A program made the translations under genes and the position numbers. Source: CAVZLD01 sp964522605 (GTDB lineage: Bacteria > Planctomycetota > Planctomycetia > Pirellulales > Pirellulaceae). From it: a stretch of DNA of 9,078 bases. Under the pieces are notes generated by a model. That model worked only from the letters and a program-made list of their open reading frames with translations. It had not been told where the DNA came from and searched no databases. Numbering within the stretch: the stretch's first letter is position 1; every line of letters starts with the position of its first letter. The stretch spans positions 1 through 9,078 of the forward strand of contig CAZFWV010000282.1 of the NCBI GenBank assembly GCA_964522605.1, written 5' to 3'. Shown in pieces: positions 1 through 6,848 of this stretch.

Positions 1-37
1 GAAGGCGTCGGTTTTTTTCGTACCCGCAGACGCCTTC
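1..37. repeat. 9-bp inverted repeat with T-rich loop
   Basis: GAAGGCGTC at 1-9 is a perfect reverse complement of GACGCCTTC at 29-37. The 19-base loop contains a run of seven T. It could be a terminator-like hairpin for a gene left of the window, or the interior of the repeat whose end appears at 46-57. The T run lies inside the loop and not after the stem, so it is not a standard Rho-independent terminator. The left side is cut by the window edge. Confidence 0.4.
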
Positions 38-45
38 GGCTTGCC

Positions 46-57
46 GTTAAACGAGGA
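46..57 (+). repeat. End copy of the intergenic palindromic repeat
   Basis: GTTAAACGAGGA at 46-57 is identical to bases 4019-4030, the right end of the palindromic element between ccsA and hemA. The last 11 bases of that element's inverted left end match as well. A 12-base identity in two intergenic regions of the same window is unlikely by chance and suggests a dispersed repeat family. Whether a full element lies here cannot be told, because the left part is at the window edge and 1-45 does not resemble the interior of the other copy. Confidence 0.45.
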
Positions 58-197
58 TCGGACGTGATGCAGCCAACGGTCCGAGGAAACTCGAGCACAT
101 TCACAACCTGCAAACCGCACGATTTCTACTGCAAGGCGGCACCGGCAGCTTCGGAGTCACTCCCCACAACAATTTTGCGAAGTTACCAGGAAGACGC

Positions 198-2057
198 ATG
201 TTGAAATCACTGTATCGACTGCTGGCATCGCTGAAACTGGCGGTAACACTGATCATCGTGCTTGCGGCCGTGCTCGCCTGGGCAACCATTCTTGAATCTC
301 GGCACGGACGAGAACTGGCCCAATGGTATGTCTACGGGGCGCCCTGGTTTCTCTTTTTGCTGGCCGCATTGGGTGTCAACATTCTGGCGGCTACACTGAT
401 TCGAATTCCCTGGCGCCGGCGACAGACCGGTTTCGTCATCACGCATGCCGGTCTGCTCGTTCTGCTGGCCGGTTCCGTTCAGACATTCTTCGCGGGTATT
501 GACGGGCAGGTCACGCTCCGACAGGGACGCCCCGTCGATCACGTCTTGATTACGAACCGAAGTCGCATTACCGCCTTACGGAAAACAGATCAGGGCCGGG
601 TTTCATCGGAGTTCTCGTTTCAGCCGGGCGCCGTCGATTGGCCGGATGATCGTCAATTGGACTTCGGTGATGCCGATGGTTTTGGCCTGAAGGTCGTGAA
701 GTTCTATCGACACGGTCGAGAGCAAACAGAGTGGGTTGAAGATCCGCTTGATTATCAGGGCTCCGTGCTGCGACTCGCGCTCTGCGGCCCCGATTTTCGT
801 CCGATTGCCACGGAATGGTTGTCGGCCAGTACGTTCGGCGGCGAGGCGGTGCTCGGACCCGCGCACTTCGACCTTTGGCCGGTGCCGGTTGCTTCCATGG
901 TGCAGGATTTTCTCGATCCACCCCAGGACGATCTCGGGGAAAGCGGGGTGCTGTCGGTCCACTGGAACGGACAGATGCAACGCTACCCGGTTGCGAATTC
1001 CCTGGGGAAGCCGATCACGCTGGAAGGGTCCGGAATTGTATTCGAAATCGCCGAGTATCTGCCAAACGCCAAACCAAACGCCGATGGCACATTCGTTTCT
1101 TCAGGAATGCAGGCTGAGAACCCGTTGCTCGAGCTGAAAGTCCAACTCCCCGACCAGGATCAACCGCGTCGACAGATTGCTTTCGCGAAGCTGCCCCTGC
1201 TAACGCTCGATGCGGTTCACGGAACCGACCTGCCGGTCAAGTTCTGGTATCACCATCCGCAGGTCACTCCGATCGCCGGAGCGGCCTTCGTACAAGGTCC
1301 CGACGGAACGCTCTATTGTCGGTCCGTTCGTGGGAATGCGTATCAACAAGTCCAGACGGTGAAGCAGGGCGATCGGATCCCACTGGACAGCGAATTCAAC
1401 GTATTGGTGGAGAAGCATCTGCCGCATGCTCGGCAGGAGGTCAGTTTCCTTCCGGTGGAATTGGGCCCTGGGGAGTCGACCAAGAATGAGGCGGTCGCTC
1501 TGGTTGAGGTTCGCACAGGTCGCCAGTCTCGCCGCGTCTGGCTTCGGCGAAACGATGACCAATACGGCATGCGACGGATCGTCACCGATACGGGGCCCGT
1601 GGCGCTCTCGTTCACGTACGACCAAGTTCCATTGGGATTCCAGCTCGAGTTAAAGGAGTTCCGACGAGAACTCAACCCGGGGCGCGTCGGCAATGCGTCC
1701 TTTGCCAGCACGGTCCGTGTCGTCGATCCAGCCGGTCCGGTCGACGAACAGCGTGAGATTTCGATGAACGAGCCGCTAGTCCATGACAAGTTTACGCTCT
1801 ATCAGTCGAGTTTTCGCGAAGAAGGCGACGGAACGGATGTGAGCATCCTGACGGCGGCCTATGATCCAGGTCGCTTTCTGAAATATCTCGGCAGCCTGAT
1901 GATCTGCATCGGCATTGCTGTCATGTTCTACATGCGTTCGTATCTTTTTCAGAAGGTTCCCTTGTTTCGATCCCCCGGTCGCGACGCCGCGACACTTCCG
2001 TGTCGATCTGTAGAGATGAATTCCAACTCAACGGACTCCGTTGCCGGAGCCGCCTGA
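198..2057 (+). CDS. resB: ResB/CcsB-like cytochrome c biogenesis protein
   Basis: This is the ResB (CcsB) half of the System II cytochrome c maturation complex, which moves haem across the cytoplasmic membrane and, with CcsA, attaches it to apocytochrome c outside. The 619-residue protein shows the family layout: membrane helices at about 14-32, 49-68 and 79-98, a periplasmic domain of about 450 residues, then a DPGR motif at 556-559 and a fourth helix at about 560-579. His83 in the third helix, in the context THAGLLVLLAGS, matches the conserved membrane haem-ligand histidine of the family. The C-terminal tail after the last helix is about 40 residues and looks unstructured. The ATG at 198 is preceded by AGGA six bases upstream, and the N-terminus MLKSLYRLLASLKLAV is typical. 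At 619 residues it is longer than many ResB proteins, mostly in the periplasmic part. It ends 20 bases before ccsA. No thioredoxin-like ResA/CcsX or CcdA gene is in the window. Confidence 0.9.
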   Translation: MLKSLYRLLASLKLAVTLIIVLAAVLAWATILESRHGRELAQWYVYGAPWFLFLLAALGVNILAATLIRIPWRRRQTGFVITHAGLLVLLAGSVQTFFAGIDGQVTLRQGRPVDHVLITNRSRITALRKTDQGRVSSEFSFQPGAVDWPDDRQLDFGDADGFGLKVVKFYRHGREQTEWVEDPLDYQGSVLRLALCGPDFRPIATEWLSASTFGGEAVLGPAHFDLWPVPVASMVQDFLDPPQDDLGESGVLSVHWNGQMQRYPVANSLGKPITLEGSGIVFEIAEYLPNAKPNADGTFVSSGMQAENPLLELKVQLPDQDQPRRQIAFAKLPLLTLDAVHGTDLPVKFWYHHPQVTPIAGAAFVQGPDGTLYCRSVRGNAYQQVQTVKQGDRIPLDSEFNVLVEKHLPHARQEVSFLPVELGPGESTKNEAVALVEVRTGRQSRRVWLRRNDDQYGMRRIVTDTGPVALSFTYDQVPLGFQLELKEFRRELNPGRVGNASFASTVRVVDPAGPVDEQREISMNEPLVHDKFTLYQSSFREEGDGTDVSILTAAYDPGRFLKYLGSLMICIGIAVMFYMRSYLFQKVPLFRSPGRDAATLPCRSVEMNSNSTDSVAGAA

Positions 2058-2077
2058 CTTCTTGCAAGGACTTTTTC

Positions 2078-3895
2078 ATGCGCCATCTGATTGTCAGTCT
2101 GACGACGCTCCTACTCCTCTGCCCATCGTCGTGGGCCGCGGAACAGCAAGATGCGTTTCATTGGGACGCATGGCGGAGTCTGCCCGTGCTGGAAGGGGGT
2201 CGTTACAAGCCCTTCGACACGTTAGCGTGGGAGACGACGCGCACGCTCAGTAACCGCGCCAAGATCACGGATCCCGACAGTGGACAGAAGCTCTCCCCGC
2301 ATACGTTCTATCTGGCAATGCTCTTTGAGTGGCCCGGCTGGGGTCAACCGCTGCATCCTCTGGTTGGTTCCAACATGGGCTGGCGGGCGGACTATTATCG
2401 CATGTACGCCGCCGACAAGTGGGACCGTGCGCCACTGTTGCGGGTTGATTTCCTCGCGCTGCGTCATGCTCTCGGACTGCCCGCCGATCAGAAATATGTG
2501 TCGCCTCTGGAACTGAGCGCGATGGAAGTACGGACTTTCGATCAAGAGCAACCCCAACGGTTCCCACGTTGGGCGCAGGACCTGTTACTCAAGGAACACG
2601 AAGGCCTGACAACGCTCGAGCAAAAGGGATTGGAGTTGGCCGATAAGTACTGGTCCTATCAGGATCACCGTATGGGAACGCGATTGGAGTTCGTACCGGC
2701 GAACGACGCGGAGGACGCGGAATGGTTTTCCGTCGCCCATTTGATGACGACCCGCTGGGATGACACGAACGATCCGTCGGGACGATTTCGACAAGCCCAA
2801 GACCAGCTCCAGGCAGCGCACGACGCGTACTTTGCCAGTGCACCGGCCGAGTTTAATGCGGCCTCGAGCGCACTTTTCCAGACGATCCGTCAAATCAGTC
2901 AAACTGCCTCGTCGTATCCAAACACACAGACCATTGATTTGGAAGTCGCCTATAACCACTGGGTTCCCTTTCGCTTCGCCTGGGTCTGCACCCTGCTTGC
3001 ATTCCTCTGCCTGCTGCTGAGCATGGGAACTCAGTGGAAGCCGTTCTACGCGGGCGGCTGGATCGCCTTTGCCGCCGCACTCGTGGCGATGCTCGTCGGG
3101 TTCGGCATGCGGATCGCAATTTCGGGTCGAGCGCCGGTGACGAATATGTACGAGTCGGTGATTTATCTCGGCCTGGGTGTTGCTTTGTTTGGCTTGATCT
3201 TCGAGCTGATTTACCGCAAGCAGTACATCCTGACGGCATCCACGGCCGTTGCAACCGTCGCCTTGATTCTGGCAGACAACTGCCCCGCGGCACTCGATCC
3301 CAGCCTGCGGCCGCTGCAACCGGTACTGCGTAGTAATTTCTGGCTCGTGACCCACGTGATGACGATCACGCTCAGTTATGCAGCCTTCGCCTTGGCGTTA
3401 GGGATCGCCAACATCACCTTGGGCTATTACCTGGTCGGGTCAACGAACAACCAGGCAATTCAAAGTCTGACGCGTTTCACTTACCGCGCGATTCAGGTCG
3501 GGGTGCTGTTGTTGGCAACCGGCACGATTCTGGGCGGCGTTTGGGCCGATTACTCCTGGGGACGCTTCTGGGGCTGGGATCCCAAGGAGGTCTGGGCGCT
3601 CGTCGCCTTACTGGGATACCTGGCGGTCTTGCACGCTCGCTTTGTCGGTTGGGTCCACAGTTTCGGATTGGCCGCCTTGTCCGTACTTTGCTTTTCTCTC
3701 GTAGTCATGGCCTGGTACGGCGTGAATTTCGTTCTCGGCGCCGGCCTGCACAGTTACGGCTTTGGCGGAGGCGGTCAGACGTATGTCTTCACCGCGATCG
3801 GACTGCAGTTGCTGTATGTTGTCGCGGCGGGTCTGCGCGCCGCGTACGATGGTGCGGCTTTCGTACCGCGTCAACTGTCGGCTTCCGTCGGCTAA
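2078..3895 (+). CDS. ccsA: CcsA cytochrome c haem lyase subunit with N-terminal periplasmic domain
   Basis: CcsA is the haem-handling partner of ResB: it presents haem at the periplasmic face through its tryptophan-rich WWD domain for ligation to CXXCH apocytochromes. From the ATG at 2078 it is 605 residues. Residues 1-21 look like a signal peptide ending in SSWAA. Residues 22-290 form a soluble periplasmic domain starting with LPVLEGGRYKPFDTLAWE (35-52), a motif I know from the region before the CcsA core in fused CcsBA proteins. About eight membrane helices follow from 295. Landmarks are APVTNMYES (ending near 360), His426 in WLVTHV, the WWD motif WGRFWGWDPKEVW at 494-506, His519 in LHAR, and His558 in GLHSYG. 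The last three histidines plus His83 of ResB make the expected set of four. The frame opens earlier, with an ATG at 2000 inside resB. I prefer 2078 because CAAGGA lies seven bases upstream and the signal peptide begins there. Confidence 0.92.
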   Translation: MRHLIVSLTTLLLLCPSSWAAEQQDAFHWDAWRSLPVLEGGRYKPFDTLAWETTRTLSNRAKITDPDSGQKLSPHTFYLAMLFEWPGWGQPLHPLVGSNMGWRADYYRMYAADKWDRAPLLRVDFLALRHALGLPADQKYVSPLELSAMEVRTFDQEQPQRFPRWAQDLLLKEHEGLTTLEQKGLELADKYWSYQDHRMGTRLEFVPANDAEDAEWFSVAHLMTTRWDDTNDPSGRFRQAQDQLQAAHDAYFASAPAEFNAASSALFQTIRQISQTASSYPNTQTIDLEVAYNHWVPFRFAWVCTLLAFLCLLLSMGTQWKPFYAGGWIAFAAALVAMLVGFGMRIAISGRAPVTNMYESVIYLGLGVALFGLIFELIYRKQYILTASTAVATVALILADNCPAALDPSLRPLQPVLRSNFWLVTHVMTITLSYAAFALALGIANITLGYYLVGSTNNQAIQSLTRFTYRAIQVGVLLLATGTILGGVWADYSWGRFWGWDPKEVWALVALLGYLAVLHARFVGWVHSFGLAALSVLCFSLVVMAWYGVNFVLGAGLHSYGFGGGGQTYVFTAIGLQLLYVVAAGLRAAYDGAAFVPRQLSASVG

Positions 3896-3931
3896 GGAAT
3901 GACTCAGAAATAACTTCCGCATCTCGGTCCC

Positions 3932-4029
3932 CCTCGTTTAACCGCGTGCCCAGCGGGCCGCGCGAGCTGCGCGGAGCGTTGCTCACGCGGTTCCTACGCG
4001 CGGGGCGATGCCCGCGCGGTTAAACGAGG
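3932..4029. repeat. 98-base palindromic intergenic element (REP/BIME-like)
   Basis: The element is bounded by perfect 15-bp inverted repeats, CCTCGTTTAACCGCG (3932-3946) and CGCGGTTAAACGAGG (4015-4029). Inside are further hairpins: CGCGC/GCGCG (3959-3963 and 3969-3973), and CGCGCGGG/CCCGCGCG (3997-4004 and 4011-4018). The left end can also pair with an internal arm: AACCGCGTG (3940-3948) with CACGCGGTT (3984-3992). Two exclusive folds are therefore possible. It sits between the convergent ccsA and hemA genes, 36 bases after the ccsA stop, and the right end is followed by the T-rich stretch TTGTTTCT. A role in ending transcription from one or both sides, or as a small non-autonomous mobile repeat, fits. 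No open frame of note is inside. Confidence 0.75.
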
Positions 4030-4058
4030 AGGTTGTTTCTGATCCGTTCCTAAGAGCA

Positions 4059-4080
4059 TTCCCAGGCAGGAGCCTGGAAA
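4059..4080. repeat. Second short hairpin between ccsA and hemA
   Basis: TTCCCAGGC (4059-4067) and GCCTGGAAA (4072-4080) form a nine-pair stem with one C-A mismatch and the four-base loop AGGA. The right arm is followed by CGAG. From memory, related palindromes of the type TTCCCAGGC...GCCTGGGAA followed by CGAG are common between genes in planctomycetes and several other phyla, so this is probably a degenerate copy of a widespread repeat. It may also help stop transcripts arriving from hemA. Confidence 0.55.
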
Positions 4081-4094
4081 CGAGCCAAAGTCTG

Positions 4095-4112
4095 GTCGGC
4101 TACGGGCCCGAC
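4095..4112 (-). terminator. Possible hairpin after hemA
   Basis: GTCGG (4095-4099) and CCGAC (4108-4112) give a five-pair GC-rich stem with an eight-base loop, 21 bases after the hemA stop on the minus strand. The bases after it on that strand (CAGACTTT) contain only a short T run, so the support for an intrinsic terminator is weak. Confidence 0.2.
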
Positions 4113-4133
4113 TCTTCAATCGGACGCAGGTCT

Positions 4134-5405
4134 CTACAGCCGGAACAGACGACTGAGTGCCTCGGCCAGACCACCGGCAGCCCCGTGCTGGGCCTCCTGG
4201 CGGAGCGAAGCGAGGGGCGGATGAAGGAGTTTATTGACGAGTCGATCGAACGCGCAGTGGATTTCCTTCTGGGCGCGTGCATCCAAACTGTGGACCTTGT
4301 GGAGCAAGCGACTGAGCTCGCCGCTCTTGACGAGATCTGCCTGAGCCCGAAGTCGCTCCACGACCGCTCCCGCCTGCCGAAAATGCAGGTCAGCCAACAG
4401 CTTTTGGACTTCTTCCGCAACGATTCGACAGGCAACCGGTCGCTCATTTTTTCGGCGGCTCTCGTTCGCCTCGCAAAACCGTTTCAAATCGTCGACGCAA
4501 TACAGAAGCACATCCGGCAGCTCACCAATCCGCGCCTCGAAATCGCGTGGCACGGCCAAGTCCAGGATGCATAACGTGCGCGGTCGGCCGCTGGACACAA
4601 TCCGCTGAAAGCGGGAAAAATCGATGATGGTCCGCGGCGACGCAGTGGCACTGATAATGAGGTCAGCCTGGCCCAGACAAGCGTCCAATTGCTCCCAAGG
4701 CAAAGCTTGCCCGGAAAACTGGTTTGCCAGCTTCTCCGCCGCATCGAAGCTGCGATTGACGACGATCAGGTGCGGTACCGTTCGTCCCTGCGTCAGATAC
4801 TGCAGGGATTCTCGGGCCATTTCTCCCGCCCCAAGGACCAACACAACTTTGTCCGTAAGGACTTCAAAGACGTTTGCGACAACCTCGGCAACCGCAACAC
4901 TGGGAACACTTACCCGGTGCTGATGAAGTTCCGTCTCGTGGGCAACTCGTCGTGCGACGCGAAAGGCAGCTTGAAAGACCCCATGCAACATCTGACGGGC
5001 ACACCCCATCTTGCAGGCCAGTTCATACGCTTCCTTGACCTGCGCCAAGATCTGCGCATCACCGATAATCGCGCTATCGAGACTGCAAGCTACCTCGAAC
5101 AGATGGATCATCGCCTGCTGGCTTTGATGCCGGAAAAAGCGTTCCAGGAAAACTCCCTCCTGGAGGCCGTGAAAACTCGTCAGAAAACCGACGGCGCTTT
5201 GCAGCGATGGCATCGCCTCGGTCGACTCAGCCGCCGTGTAGAGTTCCACTCGATTACACGTTGACAGAAGCACCGCCTCGACCTCAGGGAAACAGCTCCG
5301 CCATTGCTGCAGCGCGGCTTCCACTTGGGCTCGGCTAAAGGCCAAACGTTCCCGTTCGGACACCGAACTCGTCTGGTGACTACATCCAACCAGTTGCAGT
5401 TCCAT
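4134..5405 (-). CDS. hemA: Glutamyl-tRNA reductase
   Basis: HemA reduces glutamate charged on tRNA-Glu to glutamate-1-semialdehyde with NADPH, the first committed step of haem synthesis by the C5 pathway in the cytosol. From the ATG at 5405 the protein has 423 residues, the usual length. The N-terminal catalytic domain begins MELQLVGCSHQTS and holds the nucleophile Cys50 in LLSTCNRVELY. His101 lies in HLFEVACSLDS, followed by IIGDAQILAQVKEAY (113-127). The NADPH-binding Rossmann domain has GAGEMA at 192-197. The C-terminal helical dimerisation domain ends near residue 423 and includes LLHPPLASLRQ. The usual GLDS and GEPQ motifs read SLDS and GDAQ here, both mild changes. A GTG at 5417 would add four residues. 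I prefer 5405 because the protein then starts as relatives do and AGGGG (5421 to 5417) lies 11 bases upstream. hemA converges with ccsA and is 258 bases from the oxidoreductase gene upstream. Confidence 0.95.
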   Translation of the reverse strand: MELQLVGCSHQTSSVSERERLAFSRAQVEAALQQWRSCFPEVEAVLLSTCNRVELYTAAESTEAMPSLQSAVGFLTSFHGLQEGVFLERFFRHQSQQAMIHLFEVACSLDSAIIGDAQILAQVKEAYELACKMGCARQMLHGVFQAAFRVARRVAHETELHQHRVSVPSVAVAEVVANVFEVLTDKVVLVLGAGEMARESLQYLTQGRTVPHLIVVNRSFDAAEKLANQFSGQALPWEQLDACLGQADLIISATASPRTIIDFSRFQRIVSSGRPRTLCILDLAVPRDFEARIGELPDVLLYCVDDLKRFCEANESRRKNERPVACRIVAEEVQKLLADLHFRQAGAVVERLRAQADLVKSGELSRLLHKVHSLDARAQKEIHCAFDRLVNKLLHPPLASLRQEAQHGAAGGLAEALSRLFRL

Positions 5406-5663
5406 GAACGACGGCACCCCTGATCACGGTGATGTCGATGCGACGAGACGAAAGAGCCGAGGCGATCGTGAAGTACGCCGCAAATGTCAGGCAAATGCAG
5501 TCATATCATGACGCCTCAATCGGTGAATCTTAGTGCGCACTCGAACGGAACCCGCTTCCATGCTCAGGAACGGGACTTCGAAGGGCAGGGGGCGGATATA
5601 GCATAATTCGCCCGCGATGAGCAAGTCGAACCGCCAATACGTGCTTCAATAGCAAGACAGCAT
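5406..5663. other. Intergenic region upstream of hemA
   Basis: These 258 bases lie after the YpdA-like gene and before hemA, both on the minus strand. Contents are a bulged hairpin at 5551-5574 (listed separately), a perfect 10-base palindrome AGTGCGCACT at 5532-5541, two direct copies of GCAAATG at 5480-5486 and 5491-5497 with an 11-base period, and the near-palindrome ATCACGGTGAT at 5423-5433, close to the hemA start. A weak sigma-70-like pair on the minus strand is TTCACC (5527 to 5522) and TATGAC (5505 to 5500), 16 bases apart, each matching consensus at four of six positions. A GGGCG/CGCCC pair (5590-5594 and 5609-5613) has a 14-base AT-rich loop. I see no convincing gene. Confidence 0.4.
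5551..5574 (-). terminator. Bulged hairpin after the YpdA-like gene
   Basis: CCCG-C-TTCC (5551-5559) pairs with GGAACGGG (5567-5574), eight pairs with one bulged C at 5555 and a seven-base loop. It lies about 90 bases after the stop of the oxidoreductase gene on the minus strand and is followed on that strand by TTCCGTTCG, so there is no clean T tract. It could end the upstream operon before hemA, but this is uncertain. Confidence 0.3.
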
Positions 5664-6767
5664 TCAGCTTTCGGCGACCAGCGGATCTTGCAGTTGCTGA
5701 CTGAAGGCCAGCGGATTGATCTGCTTTGGATCCTGATCGGCCACGTGTCGCAGAATCCGCACAACATGGGCGTGACAGTTCTCGATGAAGAGTTTGAACC
5801 GCAGTTGCGTTCCGGCGGCCGCCGTTCCTGCGACATAGAACCCTGGTACGTTCGTTTCCATCGTCGCGGGATTGACGAGCGGAGCCCGACTTGCGCCCCG
5901 CAGCTCAACGCCAGCCGACTCCAACAAGGAACTATCCATCTGATAGCCGATCAGCAGCAAGACAAAATCTGCCTGGACGTCGCGCCAGGTCGAGCGTTCG
6001 AGATTGGGCTGGAAGTGCTCATCCACCGGAGCCAACTGGACGGTGGTCGGCGTGATCTCGACCGGAACCGAACTCCCGAAAAAAGGGATTTCACCCGTGC
6101 GAATCAACCAATCGATCTCGGGCTTAAGCCAGTATTTAATCGACGAGTCGAGCGCATCGCGACGATAGCAAAGCGCGACACGGGCACCCGCCCGATGACA
6201 ACGGATCGCAGCCTCCACAGCAGAATTCCGCCCGCCGACAATCAGCAGTTTCTGCCCGACGTACGGGTGGGGCTCGTCGAAATAATGCGAAACGTGGCTC
6301 AAGTCTGCGCCGGGAACGAAGGACAGGTTCTCGTACCGGAGGGGTCGCGGACGGTGCATGTCACCGATTGTCAGCACGACGCGTCGAGCACGATACGAGC
6401 ACTCCCCCGAGGCACGCCGACTTTGGATTGCGAACTGCGGTTGATCTGCTGTTCCGATCGCCCGAATGGATGTGACTCGTTCATACGTCCGAATTGGCAG
6501 TTGAAACTGCTGCGCTACGGACAACAAGTAGGCGAGGTACTCTTCCCGCGTTGCTTTCGATTGATCGACCGTGAGCAACGGCACGCCGCAGATGGCGATC
6601 CGGTCGGGCGAGCTAAAAAAGCGGGCCTGCCGAGGAAACCAGGAGATCGTGTGGCCAATTTGTCGGGCTTCCAGATGGAGATAGTCGACTCCCGCCTGTC
6701 GTAGGGCGACCGCCATCTCCAAACCAATCGGGCCGGCACCAATCAGAATCACGTCGGTTTCTGTCAT
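5664..6767 (-). CDS. YpdA-like FAD/NAD(P)H-dependent oxidoreductase
   Basis: This 367-residue flavoprotein belongs to the pyridine nucleotide-disulphide oxidoreductase superfamily and most resembles YpdA, the putative bacillithiol disulphide reductase of Firmicutes. It has an N-terminal FAD-binding motif GAGPIG (10-15), the family-like segment FFSSPDRIAICGVPL (50-64), a second dinucleotide-binding motif GGRNSAVEAA (178-187), the YpdA-like stretch SSIKYWLKPEI (208-218), and a C-terminal FAD-contact region with GFYVAGTAAAG and KLFIENCHAH. There is no CXXC redox pair. Position 14, which is the conserved cysteine in S. aureus YpdA, is isoleucine. The middle glycine of the second nucleotide motif is Arg180. 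A thiol-disulphide substrate is therefore doubtful, and the substrate is unknown. The ATG at 6767 has no clear ribosome-binding site, but it places the FAD motif at the usual distance. The gene follows DUF1028 by 81 bases. Confidence 0.85.
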   Translation of the reverse strand: MTETDVILIGAGPIGLEMAVALRQAGVDYLHLEARQIGHTISWFPRQARFFSSPDRIAICGVPLLTVDQSKATREEYLAYLLSVAQQFQLPIRTYERVTSIRAIGTADQPQFAIQSRRASGECSYRARRVVLTIGDMHRPRPLRYENLSFVPGADLSHVSHYFDEPHPYVGQKLLIVGGRNSAVEAAIRCHRAGARVALCYRRDALDSSIKYWLKPEIDWLIRTGEIPFFGSSVPVEITPTTVQLAPVDEHFQPNLERSTWRDVQADFVLLLIGYQMDSSLLESAGVELRGASRAPLVNPATMETNVPGFYVAGTAAAGTQLRFKLFIENCHAHVVRILRHVADQDPKQINPLAFSQQLQDPLVAES

Positions 6768-6814
6768 GACTGTGCAGTATCAGCGTCTTGAGGTATGAGG
6801 GTGTTGAGGTCGCA

Positions 6815-6846
6815 GTTGCCTGTGTGTCATCCCGAAGTCGGGCAAC
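6815..6846. repeat. Intercistronic hairpin before the YpdA-like gene
   Basis: GTTGCC (6815-6820) is the reverse complement of GGCAAC (6841-6846), and inside it CCCGA (6831-6835) faces TCGGG (6838-6842). The two pairings share bases 6841-6842, so they compete. The site begins just beyond the DUF1028 stop codon on the minus strand. No T tract follows. It may stabilise or partly end the upstream transcript, or be chance. Confidence 0.25.
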
Positions 6847-6848
6847 GG

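Noticed and set aside
81..95. CGAG-GAAA-CTCG, a four-pair stem with a GNRA tetraloop, which briefly suggested a structured RNA in the resB leader.
   Set aside because: The stem is only four pairs and I could not recognise any known RNA family around it.
2000..2077. An upstream ATG giving CcsA 26 more residues.
   Set aside because: It would overlap the end of resB, would bury the signal peptide, and lacks the ribosome-binding site seen before 2078.
2585..3355. A 256-codon minus-strand open frame opposite ccsA.
   Set aside because: The translation is rich in charged residues and Arg/Gln with no family signature, while the plus strand carries the CcsA membrane helices.
4008..4574. A 188-codon plus-strand open frame starting inside the palindromic element and running opposite hemA.
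   Set aside because: Most of it is antisense to the conserved C-terminal half of hemA, and its start lies within the repeat without a ribosome-binding site.
5432..5533. A 33-codon plus-strand frame, divergent from hemA, starting MSMRRDERAEAIVKY.
   Set aside because: It looks protein-like and charged, but it has no Shine-Dalgarno sequence, no recognised family and is short enough to occur by chance. Conservation in relatives would be needed to revive it.
5688..6704. A 338-codon open frame on the plus strand opposite the YpdA-like gene.
   Set aside because: Its translation resembles no family I know, and the minus-strand frame encodes a clear flavoprotein over the whole length. It is most likely a by-product of codon bias in a GC-rich gene.
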